Positions 27,634-35,245 of a stretch of DNA of 64,000 bases are shown here, piece by piece. The first letter of the stretch is position 1; every line of letters starts with the position of its first letter. The stretch covers positions 570,530-634,529 of the forward strand of contig NZ_NKFP01000006.1 in NCBI RefSeq assembly GCF_002215035.1, written 5' to 3'. The DNA is from Leptolyngbya ohadii IS1. GTDB lineage: Bacteria; Cyanobacteriota; Cyanobacteriia; Elainellales; Elainellaceae. Made by a program: the position numbers and the translations under genes. Under the pieces are notes generated by a model that saw only the letters and a list, made by a program, of their open reading frames with translations, had not been told where the DNA came from and made no database searches.

Positions 27634-29967
27634 TTACCGACTTTTCATAGTTTTGCGCTGCATCTGCTGAAGACATTGCTTCAGATAGGGTAAATCGGGA
27701 GATTCGCCGCCATAGCGCCAGCGGACATAGGCATCGGTGATTTCGTAGATTGCTTTCGACCGATGAACGGAATAGTGGCTATGGCAGGCGTGGGCGTATT
27801 CCAGGGGCGTTTGGGCGATCGGCTTAGCGAATCCCTCGTTATCCAGCCAGCGGAGCATTTGTTGATAGAGTGCCTCCATCGGCGGCAGACGGTTGAGCCA
27901 GCGTTGATAGCGCCACTGTTGCCAGCCCTGCCAGAGGAGCCAGCCCAGAAAGCCCAGTCCGGTCAAGAGTCCTGCTCCAATCAGCAGTCCGAGCCAACCG
28001 CGTGTAAATAAACCCATTACCCAACCGATCGCCCAGCCCAAAAGACTCGCGATCCGCTCAAATGTACCGCTGAGCCATCCGGTAAGGGGAGACGGTAGCC
28101 ATCCGGCGATCCAGTTCCAAAACTGCTGCAACACGCCGAAGGCACTGGACTCCTCGATCGAAGGCGGGATCAGCGGATGTCCAGGAATCGGGTCGAAGCT
28201 AAACCAGCCGTATTTGTGGAAATACACTTCGGTCATCGCGTGGGCATCGGTGTTGCGAACCACGTAGTAGCCCGTGAAGGGATTGAATTCCCCCGGTTCA
28301 AAGCCCACTACCAAACGGGCAGGAACCCCGATCGACCGCAGCATTACCGTCAGCGTGGTGGAAAAGTGGTCGGGATAGCCGCCTTCGTATTTGGTTAGGA
28401 AAGCCTCTGCCAGGTCTTCTCCGTCCGCTAGAAAGGGTAAGTCCGGCTGAATTCGATAATTTTGCTTGAGGTACTGTGCCAGATACAGCGATCGCTCGTA
28501 GTTATCGTTGAGCGGATTAGGCGATCGTGCCAAAATCTCCAGCGTTTTTTGCCGGACGCGATGCTTCGCACTTCCCCCTCCGGGGTAATCGGAAGTCGAT
28601 GCAGGCAGTTCGACGTAGTTTGCTAGCTCCTTCGGATAGGTCGCAGGGGCAGAGCGTAGGGCAGTGCGATTGCGGTAGGGAACGGCAGAAACGACTGTAT
28701 AGGTCAGTCCTTCCGAGAGGGGAACGGGCGATCGGAGTCCGCCTTCGGTGTCGATCGCAATTTGATTAGTGGGGAAGTAGAGTTCTTTTGGCTCATGGAG
28801 TGCCGGAATCAGGTTCGGCAGATCGGCAACCATAGTGAAGGACTGCACAACTTCGCGGCTGCGATTGAGCGTTACAGACCAGGGCAAATTGAAGCGAAAC
28901 GTCCAGCTTGGACGCTCCAATTCCTCCACGTCCGATGCCTGATTTCGCGAAACTTCCCAGCCCTGTCCCGTATAGCGATCGAATGCCATAACGCGCCAGA
29001 AGCCCGGAGCCTGCGATCGAATCCGCATGACAACCTGGGGCTGCATTGTGCCGCGCAAATTCTGGTTAATCTTTGTGTTAAAGCCATAGTAGGACTGGGA
29101 GTTAAGCCGTCCTGCCCCTTCCGTCGGTGTCTGATTTTCACCAGAACCATTGCCTTCGCCGCCCGATCGTCCTGGCTGCACATAGCCAGAATTAATCACC
29201 TGATTCTGGTTGAATTCCTCCTGGAGCGAAATCGGCGCACTCACTGGAAAGGTACGAATCTGATAGCCCGGAAAGCGCGGCAGCATCAGAAAAATCGCCA
29301 TCCCCAGACCCAGGACTGCCAGCAGTACCCAGCCCATTCGCTTGGATTCAATATCCGTGTGAACTCGCCTTAGGGTGGGAGAGGGCAAACCGATTTGCGA
29401 TCGGTAGTTGAGCATTAGCACTGGAACTGCCAGCCCCAGGAACAGCAGCAGCACAGGCGCAAAAGCGAGGGTTTGACTCAGGGTAGCTGCCACACCAATT
29501 AGAATCAGCCCAATCACGGCTGAGTAGCCCAGATCCTTGCGGCGCGGCATATCAAAACTGTGAAACACCAGCAGATGAATTAGCAGCGTTGCCAGCGCAA
29601 TTCGCGTATCGTTTCGCTCCACCCAGATCCGCATAAAGAAGATTGCCAGGGACAGCAGCATCCCGATCGCAATACAGAACTTCACCGGAATATTGCGCTT
29701 GCGGCGGCGATAGTAGCTCCAGGCAGCTCCCACAGCACTCACCGGAACTGCCCATAGACTCATTGCCCCACCGTCCGAACTATCGGCAGCGGCAACATCC
29801 AGTGCCACCATACCCACCGTTGCCAGCCCTTGCACCACAACCCGCAGCGGCACGGAGTCCTCTGGTTGGGGAAGCGGCAGGGATTCGATGCGCTGCCAGA
29901 ACTGGCGCAGCACAGGAAGCTGAAGTATGGGATTAGAGGAGGCTTGGTTCCTGGCGGAGGAGGACAT
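27634..29967 (-). CDS. TgpA-like transglutaminase-fold membrane protein, catalytic Cys replaced by Pro
   Basis: A 777-residue protein with about six N-terminal membrane segments (DUF3488-type), an extracellular transglutaminase-like domain (about 450-630), one or two further membrane segments and a DUF4129-type C-terminal tail. The transglutaminase core reads GGYPDHFSTTLTVMLRSIGV, then NTDAHAMTEVYF and FDPIPG. The family normally has Cys where this has Pro532 (GFCEHF-type motif becoming GYPDHF); His and Asp of the triad are present. I checked the codon directly: CCC at 28374-28372. It may be a non-catalytic family member. It ends 33 bases from the convergent SH3 gene. Confidence 0.88.
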   Translation of the reverse strand: MSSSARNQASSNPILQLPVLRQFWQRIESLPLPQPEDSVPLRVVVQGLATVGMVALDVAAADSSDGGAMSLWAVPVSAVGAAWSYYRRRKRNIPVKFCIAIGMLLSLAIFFMRIWVERNDTRIALATLLIHLLVFHSFDMPRRKDLGYSAVIGLILIGVAATLSQTLAFAPVLLLFLGLAVPVLMLNYRSQIGLPSPTLRRVHTDIESKRMGWVLLAVLGLGMAIFLMLPRFPGYQIRTFPVSAPISLQEEFNQNQVINSGYVQPGRSGGEGNGSGENQTPTEGAGRLNSQSYYGFNTKINQNLRGTMQPQVVMRIRSQAPGFWRVMAFDRYTGQGWEVSRNQASDVEELERPSWTFRFNLPWSVTLNRSREVVQSFTMVADLPNLIPALHEPKELYFPTNQIAIDTEGGLRSPVPLSEGLTYTVVSAVPYRNRTALRSAPATYPKELANYVELPASTSDYPGGGSAKHRVRQKTLEILARSPNPLNDNYERSLYLAQYLKQNYRIQPDLPFLADGEDLAEAFLTKYEGGYPDHFSTTLTVMLRSIGVPARLVVGFEPGEFNPFTGYYVVRNTDAHAMTEVYFHKYGWFSFDPIPGHPLIPPSIEESSAFGVLQQFWNWIAGWLPSPLTGWLSGTFERIASLLGWAIGWVMGLFTRGWLGLLIGAGLLTGLGFLGWLLWQGWQQWRYQRWLNRLPPMEALYQQMLRWLDNEGFAKPIAQTPLEYAHACHSHYSVHRSKAIYEITDAYVRWRYGGESPDLPYLKQCLQQMQRKTMKSR

Positions 29968-30121
29968 ACGCAGCGATCGCAGTTTTCGCTTCTATGCTAA
30001 CCAGACCCGCCAGCAGAACGGGAGGGGAATGACCAAAATTCGGTAGATCCCGCAGGTTTAGGGTTGGGATCTTGGGTGACGATCGGGCGATTTCTCAGGA
30101 TATCCAGCGAGGACTCAAAAA

Positions 30122-31345
30122 CTAAGCCTCTGCGGGCAAAAGCACCGCAAAAACCAGCGGAACATCCGATCCGGCTAGCTCGATCGCAAGAGTGACAGAT
30201 TGGTTAGAATTCAGGGGGCTAAGGCTGACGCTTAATTCACCTGCCTGGGTACAGGAGGCGATTGATTCTAAAGCGGCTTGCTCAGGAATATTTTGTTGAA
30301 CGTTTTGCTGAAAGCGTACCGTGCCGCCCATTGGCAACTGCACCTTAATCTGTGCCCTGCTAGAATCTGGGGAATACTGTGCCTCTAGGGTTAAATGACC
30401 GACTTCTGTAAGCCAGGAGCGATTCACCGTTAAACCACTCGACGGTAACGGTAGCGTCATTGCCTCAAAGAGTTGACGGGCTGCCAGCAAGGACAGCACC
30501 ATTTGCTGCGGACGGGATGCCTGCTCGTAGTCGATCGGAATATTGGGATGCGATCGCAGGGAAGAATCCTGTCCGCTCCGAACGGGGGAAGTTAGCACGA
30601 GTCCTGCAATACCTTCCAGCGCAGCTTTTTCACCGGGGAAGAGGGATTCTGCCGCTTCAACCAGTCGCCGCCCTTCGCGGAGGGAAGACTGCATCAGGTG
30701 ACGGCACTGCTCAAACAGGGTGTGCAGCACAGAGTCGGGCAGAGGAATGGGTAGGTTGATGGTTTTCAGGTGGGCTGCCCAGAGCGGCGCGGATGGGGTA
30801 GCGGACGCGTGAACCGATTGCTTTACCGCTGGCTGCTTTGCAGTTCGACGAAAGGGCAGTTGCACCTCGCTATAGGAAGGTTCAGGACAGCCCTCGTAGC
30901 CGTACTGATGGTCGTATTGATAATCGTCCTGATAGTCTTGCTGCTCAGTTTCCCAGGGGAATCGCGGCGGATTACGCTCAATTTCCGTCTTGAGTCGTTG
31001 TTTCAGCAGCGCGTGAAAACGGTTTTGCACAGCAGGTATGTCTCCGAAAGTGATTGGTGGGAGTTCCTCATCGAGCGGTACACTCATGCCCTGTGAATTG
31101 GCGACGGATCGCCCCTGACTTTGATCTTCGTTTTGATCCTGATTCAGAGTACCCGCCGCCTCAGCAGAACTGAGTGGCTCAGCAGAAAATTGCATCCCGG
31201 ACTCGATCTGTTCAGGCGAGGCTGCCTGATTCCAATCCCCTGATGGCGTACTTAATGCCGTACTTGAAGGCGTACAATCTGCCGAGTCCAGTGTTTGCAA
31301 TAGCCAGACAACGAATTGCTGTATGGCTTCTGCTTCGTTATTCAT
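30122..31345 (-). CDS. patU: PatU-like protein (partner of HetZ)
   Basis: A 407-residue soluble protein. The N-terminal 90 residues are polar; the rest includes ITFGDIPAVQNRFHALLKQR and NPPRFPWETE around residues 98-130, and a folded C-terminal half. Its ATG lies inside the end of the upstream gene (8-base overlap), so the pair is translationally coupled. In Anabaena hetZ is followed by patU5/patU3, which control heterocyst pattern, and in other filamentous species patU is one gene. I assign PatU from this context plus remembered similarity of the FPWETE region. Confidence is moderate because no alignment could be run. Confidence 0.6.
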   Translation of the reverse strand: MNNEAEAIQQFVVWLLQTLDSADCTPSSTALSTPSGDWNQAASPEQIESGMQFSAEPLSSAEAAGTLNQDQNEDQSQGRSVANSQGMSVPLDEELPPITFGDIPAVQNRFHALLKQRLKTEIERNPPRFPWETEQQDYQDDYQYDHQYGYEGCPEPSYSEVQLPFRRTAKQPAVKQSVHASATPSAPLWAAHLKTINLPIPLPDSVLHTLFEQCRHLMQSSLREGRRLVEAAESLFPGEKAALEGIAGLVLTSPVRSGQDSSLRSHPNIPIDYEQASRPQQMVLSLLAARQLFEAMTLPLPSSGLTVNRSWLTEVGHLTLEAQYSPDSSRAQIKVQLPMGGTVRFQQNVQQNIPEQAALESIASCTQAGELSVSLSPLNSNQSVTLAIELAGSDVPLVFAVLLPAEA

Positions 31346-32543
31346 CAGTAGACGTCCCTGCTCCGGATACTAAATTGTTGCGAATTTCCCAGGCTTGTTC
31401 AAGTAATTTAGACCACTGTTTCTGTAACTGGGTAGGGGTGATGCCAAGTGTCTGGGCGATCGCGTTGTCTGCCATGCCGGATTGCTTATGCGCCAGAAGG
31501 TCTTGCTGACGGGGCGTCAGGCGATCGATGAACTGCTGCCACTGCTGCGGCGTGAGTCCAAAGTTGCGCTCCAGGTCGGCTTCGAGCCACTGGTGAACCA
31601 GCTCCCACTGATGGGACAGGGCAAAGCGAATCAAATGGTACTTAAACCGCTGCTGCAAGTAATCCCGCTGGCGGGCAGTCAGCCCTAAGATTTCCTCGAT
31701 TTCGCTGGTGGGCAGGTCTTTGAGCCTCAGGGCAAAATAGTCGGCGCAATCCTGCTGCTGTCGCTCCTCCAGATAATTCATCAGTTCCGCTATGACTGTG
31801 TTTCGCAGCGTATCTTCCTGCAATTCTGGCTCCTGTGCCACCATTTGTTCCCTGACCTGGGGCATGGACACCAGGCTACGGGAGCTATCGCCTTCGTTCA
31901 GCGACCCTTCCGCTGCCTGTTCAATGTCTACCATCGTTTCGGGCGGCTGCTGCTGCGAGAAAGTCTGTGCCCGCAGGATGATCAGCTGCTGACTGCGACG
32001 ACCGGGCAGGGGAATCCGGCGTTTGCCGTATCGCTCGGTAAAAGCCATATACTCCGCCAGTTCCAGCAGGGTTCGGGGACGATAGGTGGCAGGTAACTGG
32101 TTTTCCCGCCGAAAGGCATTCATCGACTCGATATAGAAGCCCTGCAAAAAGTCCTCGATCAGCGTCAGCCTTGCTTGATAGCTGGACTGAACCTGTGGCG
32201 GCGTAATGTAGCGGTAGACGACTGCACTTAACGTACTGTGTAGCTCGATTCTGCCCCGGTGAGATCCTAGCTCATAGTATTTGAGACACTGTTTGAGTCG
32301 ATGTCGGGCAAGGGTAGTAGACCAGGTTTCGACTTCGCCGGATGCCTGAATCCGCTGGCTTTCGGAGCAGATCCGCGACACCTCTTCACTGAGCCGATCG
32401 GCAACCGCCCGACATTGGGATGCAGGGGCACGGGTAGCTTCCTGAAGTTCCTGAAATAGGATCTGAAAAATTGCCTCCACGCCATTACTAGGCTTTTCCC
32501 GCTGGAAGAGCGACACAACGTTCGCACACTGAAGCTTGTGCAT
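31338..32543 (-). CDS. hetZ: HetZ-like DNA-binding regulator
   Basis: A 401-residue protein, the same length as HetZ of Anabaena. It has no membrane segments. The middle contains YRPRTLLELAEYMAFTERYG followed by KRRIPLPGRRSQQL, which I associate with HetZ. The C-terminal half resembles sigma-like helix-turn-helix units (SEIEEILGLTARQRDYLQQ and DNAIAQTLGITPTQLQKQW). HetZ is a transcription factor needed for heterocyst differentiation in Anabaena, but it also occurs in filamentous species without heterocysts, so it does not prove nitrogen fixation here. It overlaps the PatU-like gene by eight bases. Confidence 0.68.
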   Translation of the reverse strand: MHKLQCANVVSLFQREKPSNGVEAIFQILFQELQEATRAPASQCRAVADRLSEEVSRICSESQRIQASGEVETWSTTLARHRLKQCLKYYELGSHRGRIELHSTLSAVVYRYITPPQVQSSYQARLTLIEDFLQGFYIESMNAFRRENQLPATYRPRTLLELAEYMAFTERYGKRRIPLPGRRSQQLIILRAQTFSQQQPPETMVDIEQAAEGSLNEGDSSRSLVSMPQVREQMVAQEPELQEDTLRNTVIAELMNYLEERQQQDCADYFALRLKDLPTSEIEEILGLTARQRDYLQQRFKYHLIRFALSHQWELVHQWLEADLERNFGLTPQQWQQFIDRLTPRQQDLLAHKQSGMADNAIAQTLGITPTQLQKQWSKLLEQAWEIRNNLVSGAGTSTDE

Positions 32544-32846
32544 ATGCAGTTAATGAGATGCGATGAACAGGTATCGATTCACAGGACGCTATAGAGGTAT
32601 AAACAACCCCAAATGCCTGCCTGGAATCAGCCCTGATGGACAAAATAGAACGGTTCTCGATGGATTCGAGTCCGATTTGAGACGGTTTTGAGTTTTTTCC
32701 GAAGGTCTCCCGGATTTTGTCTAGACGACTGGAAGAATGCGGTAGTTGCGTCGCCTGATTGTGTCGTCGGTGGTAGAGCGGTCTAGACTGGGAGGGCACC
32801 CCTGTAATGAGACTGCCACACTGGGCAGATCTACGAACGCAGATTT
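32544..32846. promoter_or_regulatory. Divergent upstream region of hetZ-like gene and a small unknown
   Basis: 303 bases with no gene. They must carry the promoters of the hetZ-patU pair (leftward) and the 156-residue unknown (rightward). I did not find a convincing HetR-type palindrome by eye. Confidence 0.4.
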
Positions 32847-33317
32847 ATGAACATTGACGAACAGATTCAGGTACTTGTCGATGAAGCTTCCCGATATGGG
32901 ATAGAGCCAACCGATATTGATTTAATTGCACCTGTCCTGAGATCGATCGCAGAGCAGTTACAGCACCCTCAGTATTACGTTTTACAGAACCTTGAGCAAC
33001 AGTGGCTCATGACCACTTTAGCCGATCGGACTCAGCCGGAGGTCACGAAGACGGTTTTACACGCCTTTCCTAGCCTGGAAGCTGCAAAAGCCAGCACCAA
33101 TGCGCTCAACGATTTTCAACTCGTTGCTTCACCGATCCCAACTGTTCATTTGTTATTCCAGATGCTAGCAATGAAGCCGATTGATAGCATAGTCTTTCTG
33201 GAGACTTCAGCAAATCTCCAATCTGGGAAGGAGTTAAGCAGGCAAAATCTTCAAACTTTAATCGAACAGCACCTACTCCGGCAAAGAAGTGCTAATATAC
33301 CACCCGACATTGCCTGA
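32847..33317 (+). CDS. Unknown cyanobacterial-type protein
   Basis: A 156-residue acidic soluble protein, largely helical by composition, with IDEQIQVLVDEASRYGIEPT at the N terminus and LEQQWLMTTLADRTQ in the middle. No signal peptide, membrane segment or catalytic motif. It diverges from the hetZ-like gene, which may mean a related role, but this is only context. I do not recognise the family. Confidence 0.65.
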   Translation: MNIDEQIQVLVDEASRYGIEPTDIDLIAPVLRSIAEQLQHPQYYVLQNLEQQWLMTTLADRTQPEVTKTVLHAFPSLEAAKASTNALNDFQLVASPIPTVHLLFQMLAMKPIDSIVFLETSANLQSGKELSRQNLQTLIEQHLLRQRSANIPPDIA

Positions 33318-33690
33318 ATAGGGGCTTAAGTTCCCCGAAAACGATGGATTTTACTCTCTGCCAGAGAATTTTTTGCCTCCGGATGCGGACGATCGTCTGT
33401 TGTTCTTCTAAGGCGTGAAATCGGCGGATATTCTTTCCGGACCGGAGCGACCTGATGCCCAAGATGCAGCATCCAGAAGCCAATAGGACGGAATTTTAAT
33501 TCCCCCAGTGAAATGTTTCTTTAGGGTTCCCCAAATTTCAGCAAGAGGCTCACGGTAAGTTTATAAAGTCGTATTTATAAAGTCTGTATTCGTGCTTGCT
33601 GGCTTAAGATGCACCTGCACAGCGTAATACATGGATTATCTGAGGTTGGGCTTTGATGCGCTACGGCGTATTACCTAACCCGTTCTACGT
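33318..33690. other. Intergenic region with an imperfect inverted repeat
   Basis: 373 bases between a plus-strand unknown and the end of rnc. An imperfect inverted repeat lies at 33623-33682: GTAATAC (33624-33630) pairs with GTATTAC (33668-33674), and AGGTTGGG is followed by CCTAACCC. This resembles the GGTTGGG...CCCAACC repeats common between cyanobacterial genes. No coding region is supported. Confidence 0.4.
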
Positions 33691-34440
33691 TCAATACGAC
33701 GACCTACTAAGGGCAAGGAACGCTTCTTGTGCGGCTGCCTGCTCTGCTGTTTTTTTAGACTGTCCTTTTCCTCGCCCCCAGCATTGACCGTTAACCCAAA
33801 CCTCTGCGGCAAAGCGATCGCTGCTGCCAGACGTAGGATTCAACTCTGTTACCCGGTACTCCGGTAGAATCTGATGCTGGTTTTGGGTTAGGTTTTGCAG
33901 TGCGCCTTTGTAGTTTTGCAGGGCAGGATCGCGACGAATCTCTTCCGCCAGCGACAGCAAATGACCGTCGAGCCAGGGGTGAATCAGCCGCAAATCGTGC
34001 GTACTTAGGTAGAGGGCGGCAAGCATGGCTTCCAGGGCAGCAGCCAGACGGGTTTCTTGTCCTGCGTGATCGGCTAACGCACTACTAGAAAGAATGAGAT
34101 ACCGATCGATGCCGTATGCCTGGGCAATTTGTGCCAAGAGGCGATCGCTTACCAGAATGCTGCGAATGGCGGACAGTTCGCCTTCAGACACATCAGGATA
34201 TTGCTGATAGAGGAATTCTCCGGCTGTGAGTTTAACCACCGCATCGCCCACAAATTCTAGCCGCTCGTAGTTTGCCGTCGGGGAAGCCGTGGGATCGGTG
34301 AGGGCGCGATCGAGTAATGCCCAGTTCACCGGACTCTCGGCGGAAAGTCCCAGTTTAAGAATCAGCTGCTGAAGCTGTTTTTGGCGGCGAGGATCGGCAA
34401 GCACCGTTTCAGGAGAATTTTTAGGAAAAATTTTGAACAA
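33691..34440 (-). CDS. rnc: Ribonuclease III
   Basis: Cuts double-stranded RNA in rRNA and mRNA processing. The catalytic domain has the signature NYERLEFVGDAVV (57-69; metal ligands Glu62 and Asp66) and ALEAMLAALYL with the second acidic cluster. A double-stranded-RNA-binding domain follows (about 176-246, NYKGALQNLTQ to SKKTAEQAAAQEAFL). The start shown is TTG at 34440; a GTG at codon 13 (34404) is an alternative. No Shine-Dalgarno is evident. It begins only 12 bases after the 3' end of rnpB, so both may be read together. Confidence 0.93.
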   Translation of the reverse strand: MFKIFPKNSPETVLADPRRQKQLQQLILKLGLSAESPVNWALLDRALTDPTASPTANYERLEFVGDAVVKLTAGEFLYQQYPDVSEGELSAIRSILVSDRLLAQIAQAYGIDRYLILSSSALADHAGQETRLAAALEAMLAALYLSTHDLRLIHPWLDGHLLSLAEEIRRDPALQNYKGALQNLTQNQHQILPEYRVTELNPTSGSSDRFAAEVWVNGQCWGRGKGQSKKTAEQAAAQEAFLALSRSSY

Positions 34441-34597
34441 TCAGAATTAATCGGGAAGAGGCGGTCATAAGCCGGGTTCTGTCTCTTGTAGGCGACCGCC
34501 CCAAGCGGCAGTTATCTATCTGGGATGCCTGTTGCCAGACACCTCTAGCGGATTTCGCAGCGTCCGAGAACGCTACCCGGAGCAGGAAAAAGACCAA

Positions 34598-34714
34598 CCC
34601 TTGCTCCTTCGACCTTGCTTCCGACCGGGGTTTACCGAGCCAACGCCTCTCGACGTTGCTGGTGCGCTCTTACCGCACCTTTGCACCCTTACCGTTTTGG
34701 AGTGGGGAATCAGG
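34598..34714. repeat. Inverted repeat A, copy 1 (inside rnpB)
   Basis: This 117-bp part of the intact rnpB gene is present again, base for base, in inverted orientation at 35069-35185. Boundaries were set by the first mismatches (34597 and 34715). Confidence 0.95.
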
Positions 34715-34738
34715 ATTGGGAAATGAGGATTAATCTCC

Positions 34739-34772
34739 CCTGCTCCCTGCTCCCTTGCTCCCCTGCTTCCTC
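34739..34772. repeat. Tandem 7-mer-like repeats inside the rnpB P12 arm
   Basis: CCCCTGCTCCCTGCTCCCTT and onwards: units of CTGCTCC(C). The same type of repeat occurs between genes at 50221-50250. Short tandem repeats within rnpB are known in heterocyst-forming cyanobacteria, so this is a recognised kind of insertion. Confidence 0.65.
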
Positions 34773-34930
34773 TGCGGCGGTATCTTTCTGTGGCACTATC
34801 CTCACGCTCACGCGCACTGGGCGTTACCCAGCAGGTCTGGTCTTTCGGAAGCCCGGACTTTCCTCAGGCAAATTGCCCGTAACTGCCTCGCCTCCTCTTC
34901 CCTTGATTCCAGTCTATTACGGGGGGGTGG

Positions 34931-35084
34931 GGAGTGGGGAATCAGGTGGATGACGCGGCGAACTTTTCCGGCAAAGTTGGTGATGGAGCTGCTGTCCCAG
35001 TCGATCGCGATCGACTGGGACAGCAGCTCCATCACCAACTTTGCCGGAAAAGTTCGCCGCGTCATCCACCTGATTCCCCACTCC
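34931..35084. repeat. Perfect 154-bp palindrome (two 77-bp arms, no spacer)
   Basis: I checked every base: 34931-35007 is the exact reverse complement of 35008-35084. The centre is TCGATCG|CGATCGA at 35001-35014, an overlapping HIP1-like core. Pairing stops at 34930/35085. Most of the left arm (34937-35013) is also present as a direct copy inside the neighbouring gene at 35597-35673. It lies upstream of rnpB and would overlap any rnpB promoter region. Confidence 0.97.
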
Positions 35085-35185
35085 AAAACGGTAAGGGTGC
35101 AAAGGTGCGGTAAGAGCGCACCAGCAACGTCGAGAGGCGTTGGCTCGGTAAACCCCGGTCGGAAGCAAGGTCGAAGGAGCAAGGG
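35069..35185. repeat. Inverted repeat A, copy 2 (rnpB fragment, plus strand)
   Basis: 117 bp identical to the reverse complement of 34598-34714, so an internal piece of rnpB in opposite orientation. It covers part of the P12 arm and the conserved GGTAAGGGTGCAAAGGTGCG region, but neither end of the RNA, so it cannot be a functional RNase P RNA. Its first 16 bases overlap the right arm of the palindrome. Confidence 0.95.
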
Positions 35186-35245
35186 AGCAGGGGAGAGAGG
35201 GGGGTAGGATGTGTTAGCGCAGCACAACGCATGATTTCAGCGGGG

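Larger units (their letters stand above)
34453..34902 (-). ncRNA. rnpB: RNase P RNA (bacterial type A, cyanobacterial)
   Basis: Catalytic RNA of RNase P. Read on the minus strand it has all hallmark segments: GAGGAAAGTCCGGGC near the 5' end, GTGAGGATAGTGCCACAGAAA, GGTAAGGGTGCAAAGGTGCG, then CGGTAAGAGCGCACC, GGCTCGGTAAACCCC, and the 3' part GGGGCGGTCGCCTACAAGAG and ACAGAACCCGGCTTATGACC. Ends are set by the P1 pairing of GGGAAGAGG (5', 34902-34894) with CCTCTTCCC (3', 34461-34453), giving about 450 nt. The variable P12 arm (34693-34775) is enlarged by GGGAGCA-type tandem repeats. Confidence 0.96.

Noticed and set aside
30122-31345. Assignment as a DUF1822 protein
   Set aside because: The N terminus and core do not fit what I remember of DUF1822; the overlap with a HetZ-like gene favours PatU.
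34931-35084. The palindrome as a simple rho-independent terminator or attachment site
   Set aside because: Arms of 77 bp with no T-run, made from coding sequence copied from 35597-35673, and no integrase nearby.
34532-35227. Several open frames of 60-150 codons on both strands around rnpB and the palindrome
   Set aside because: They translate the structural RNA, its inverted fragment and the palindrome, which is why near-identical peptides appear on both strands.
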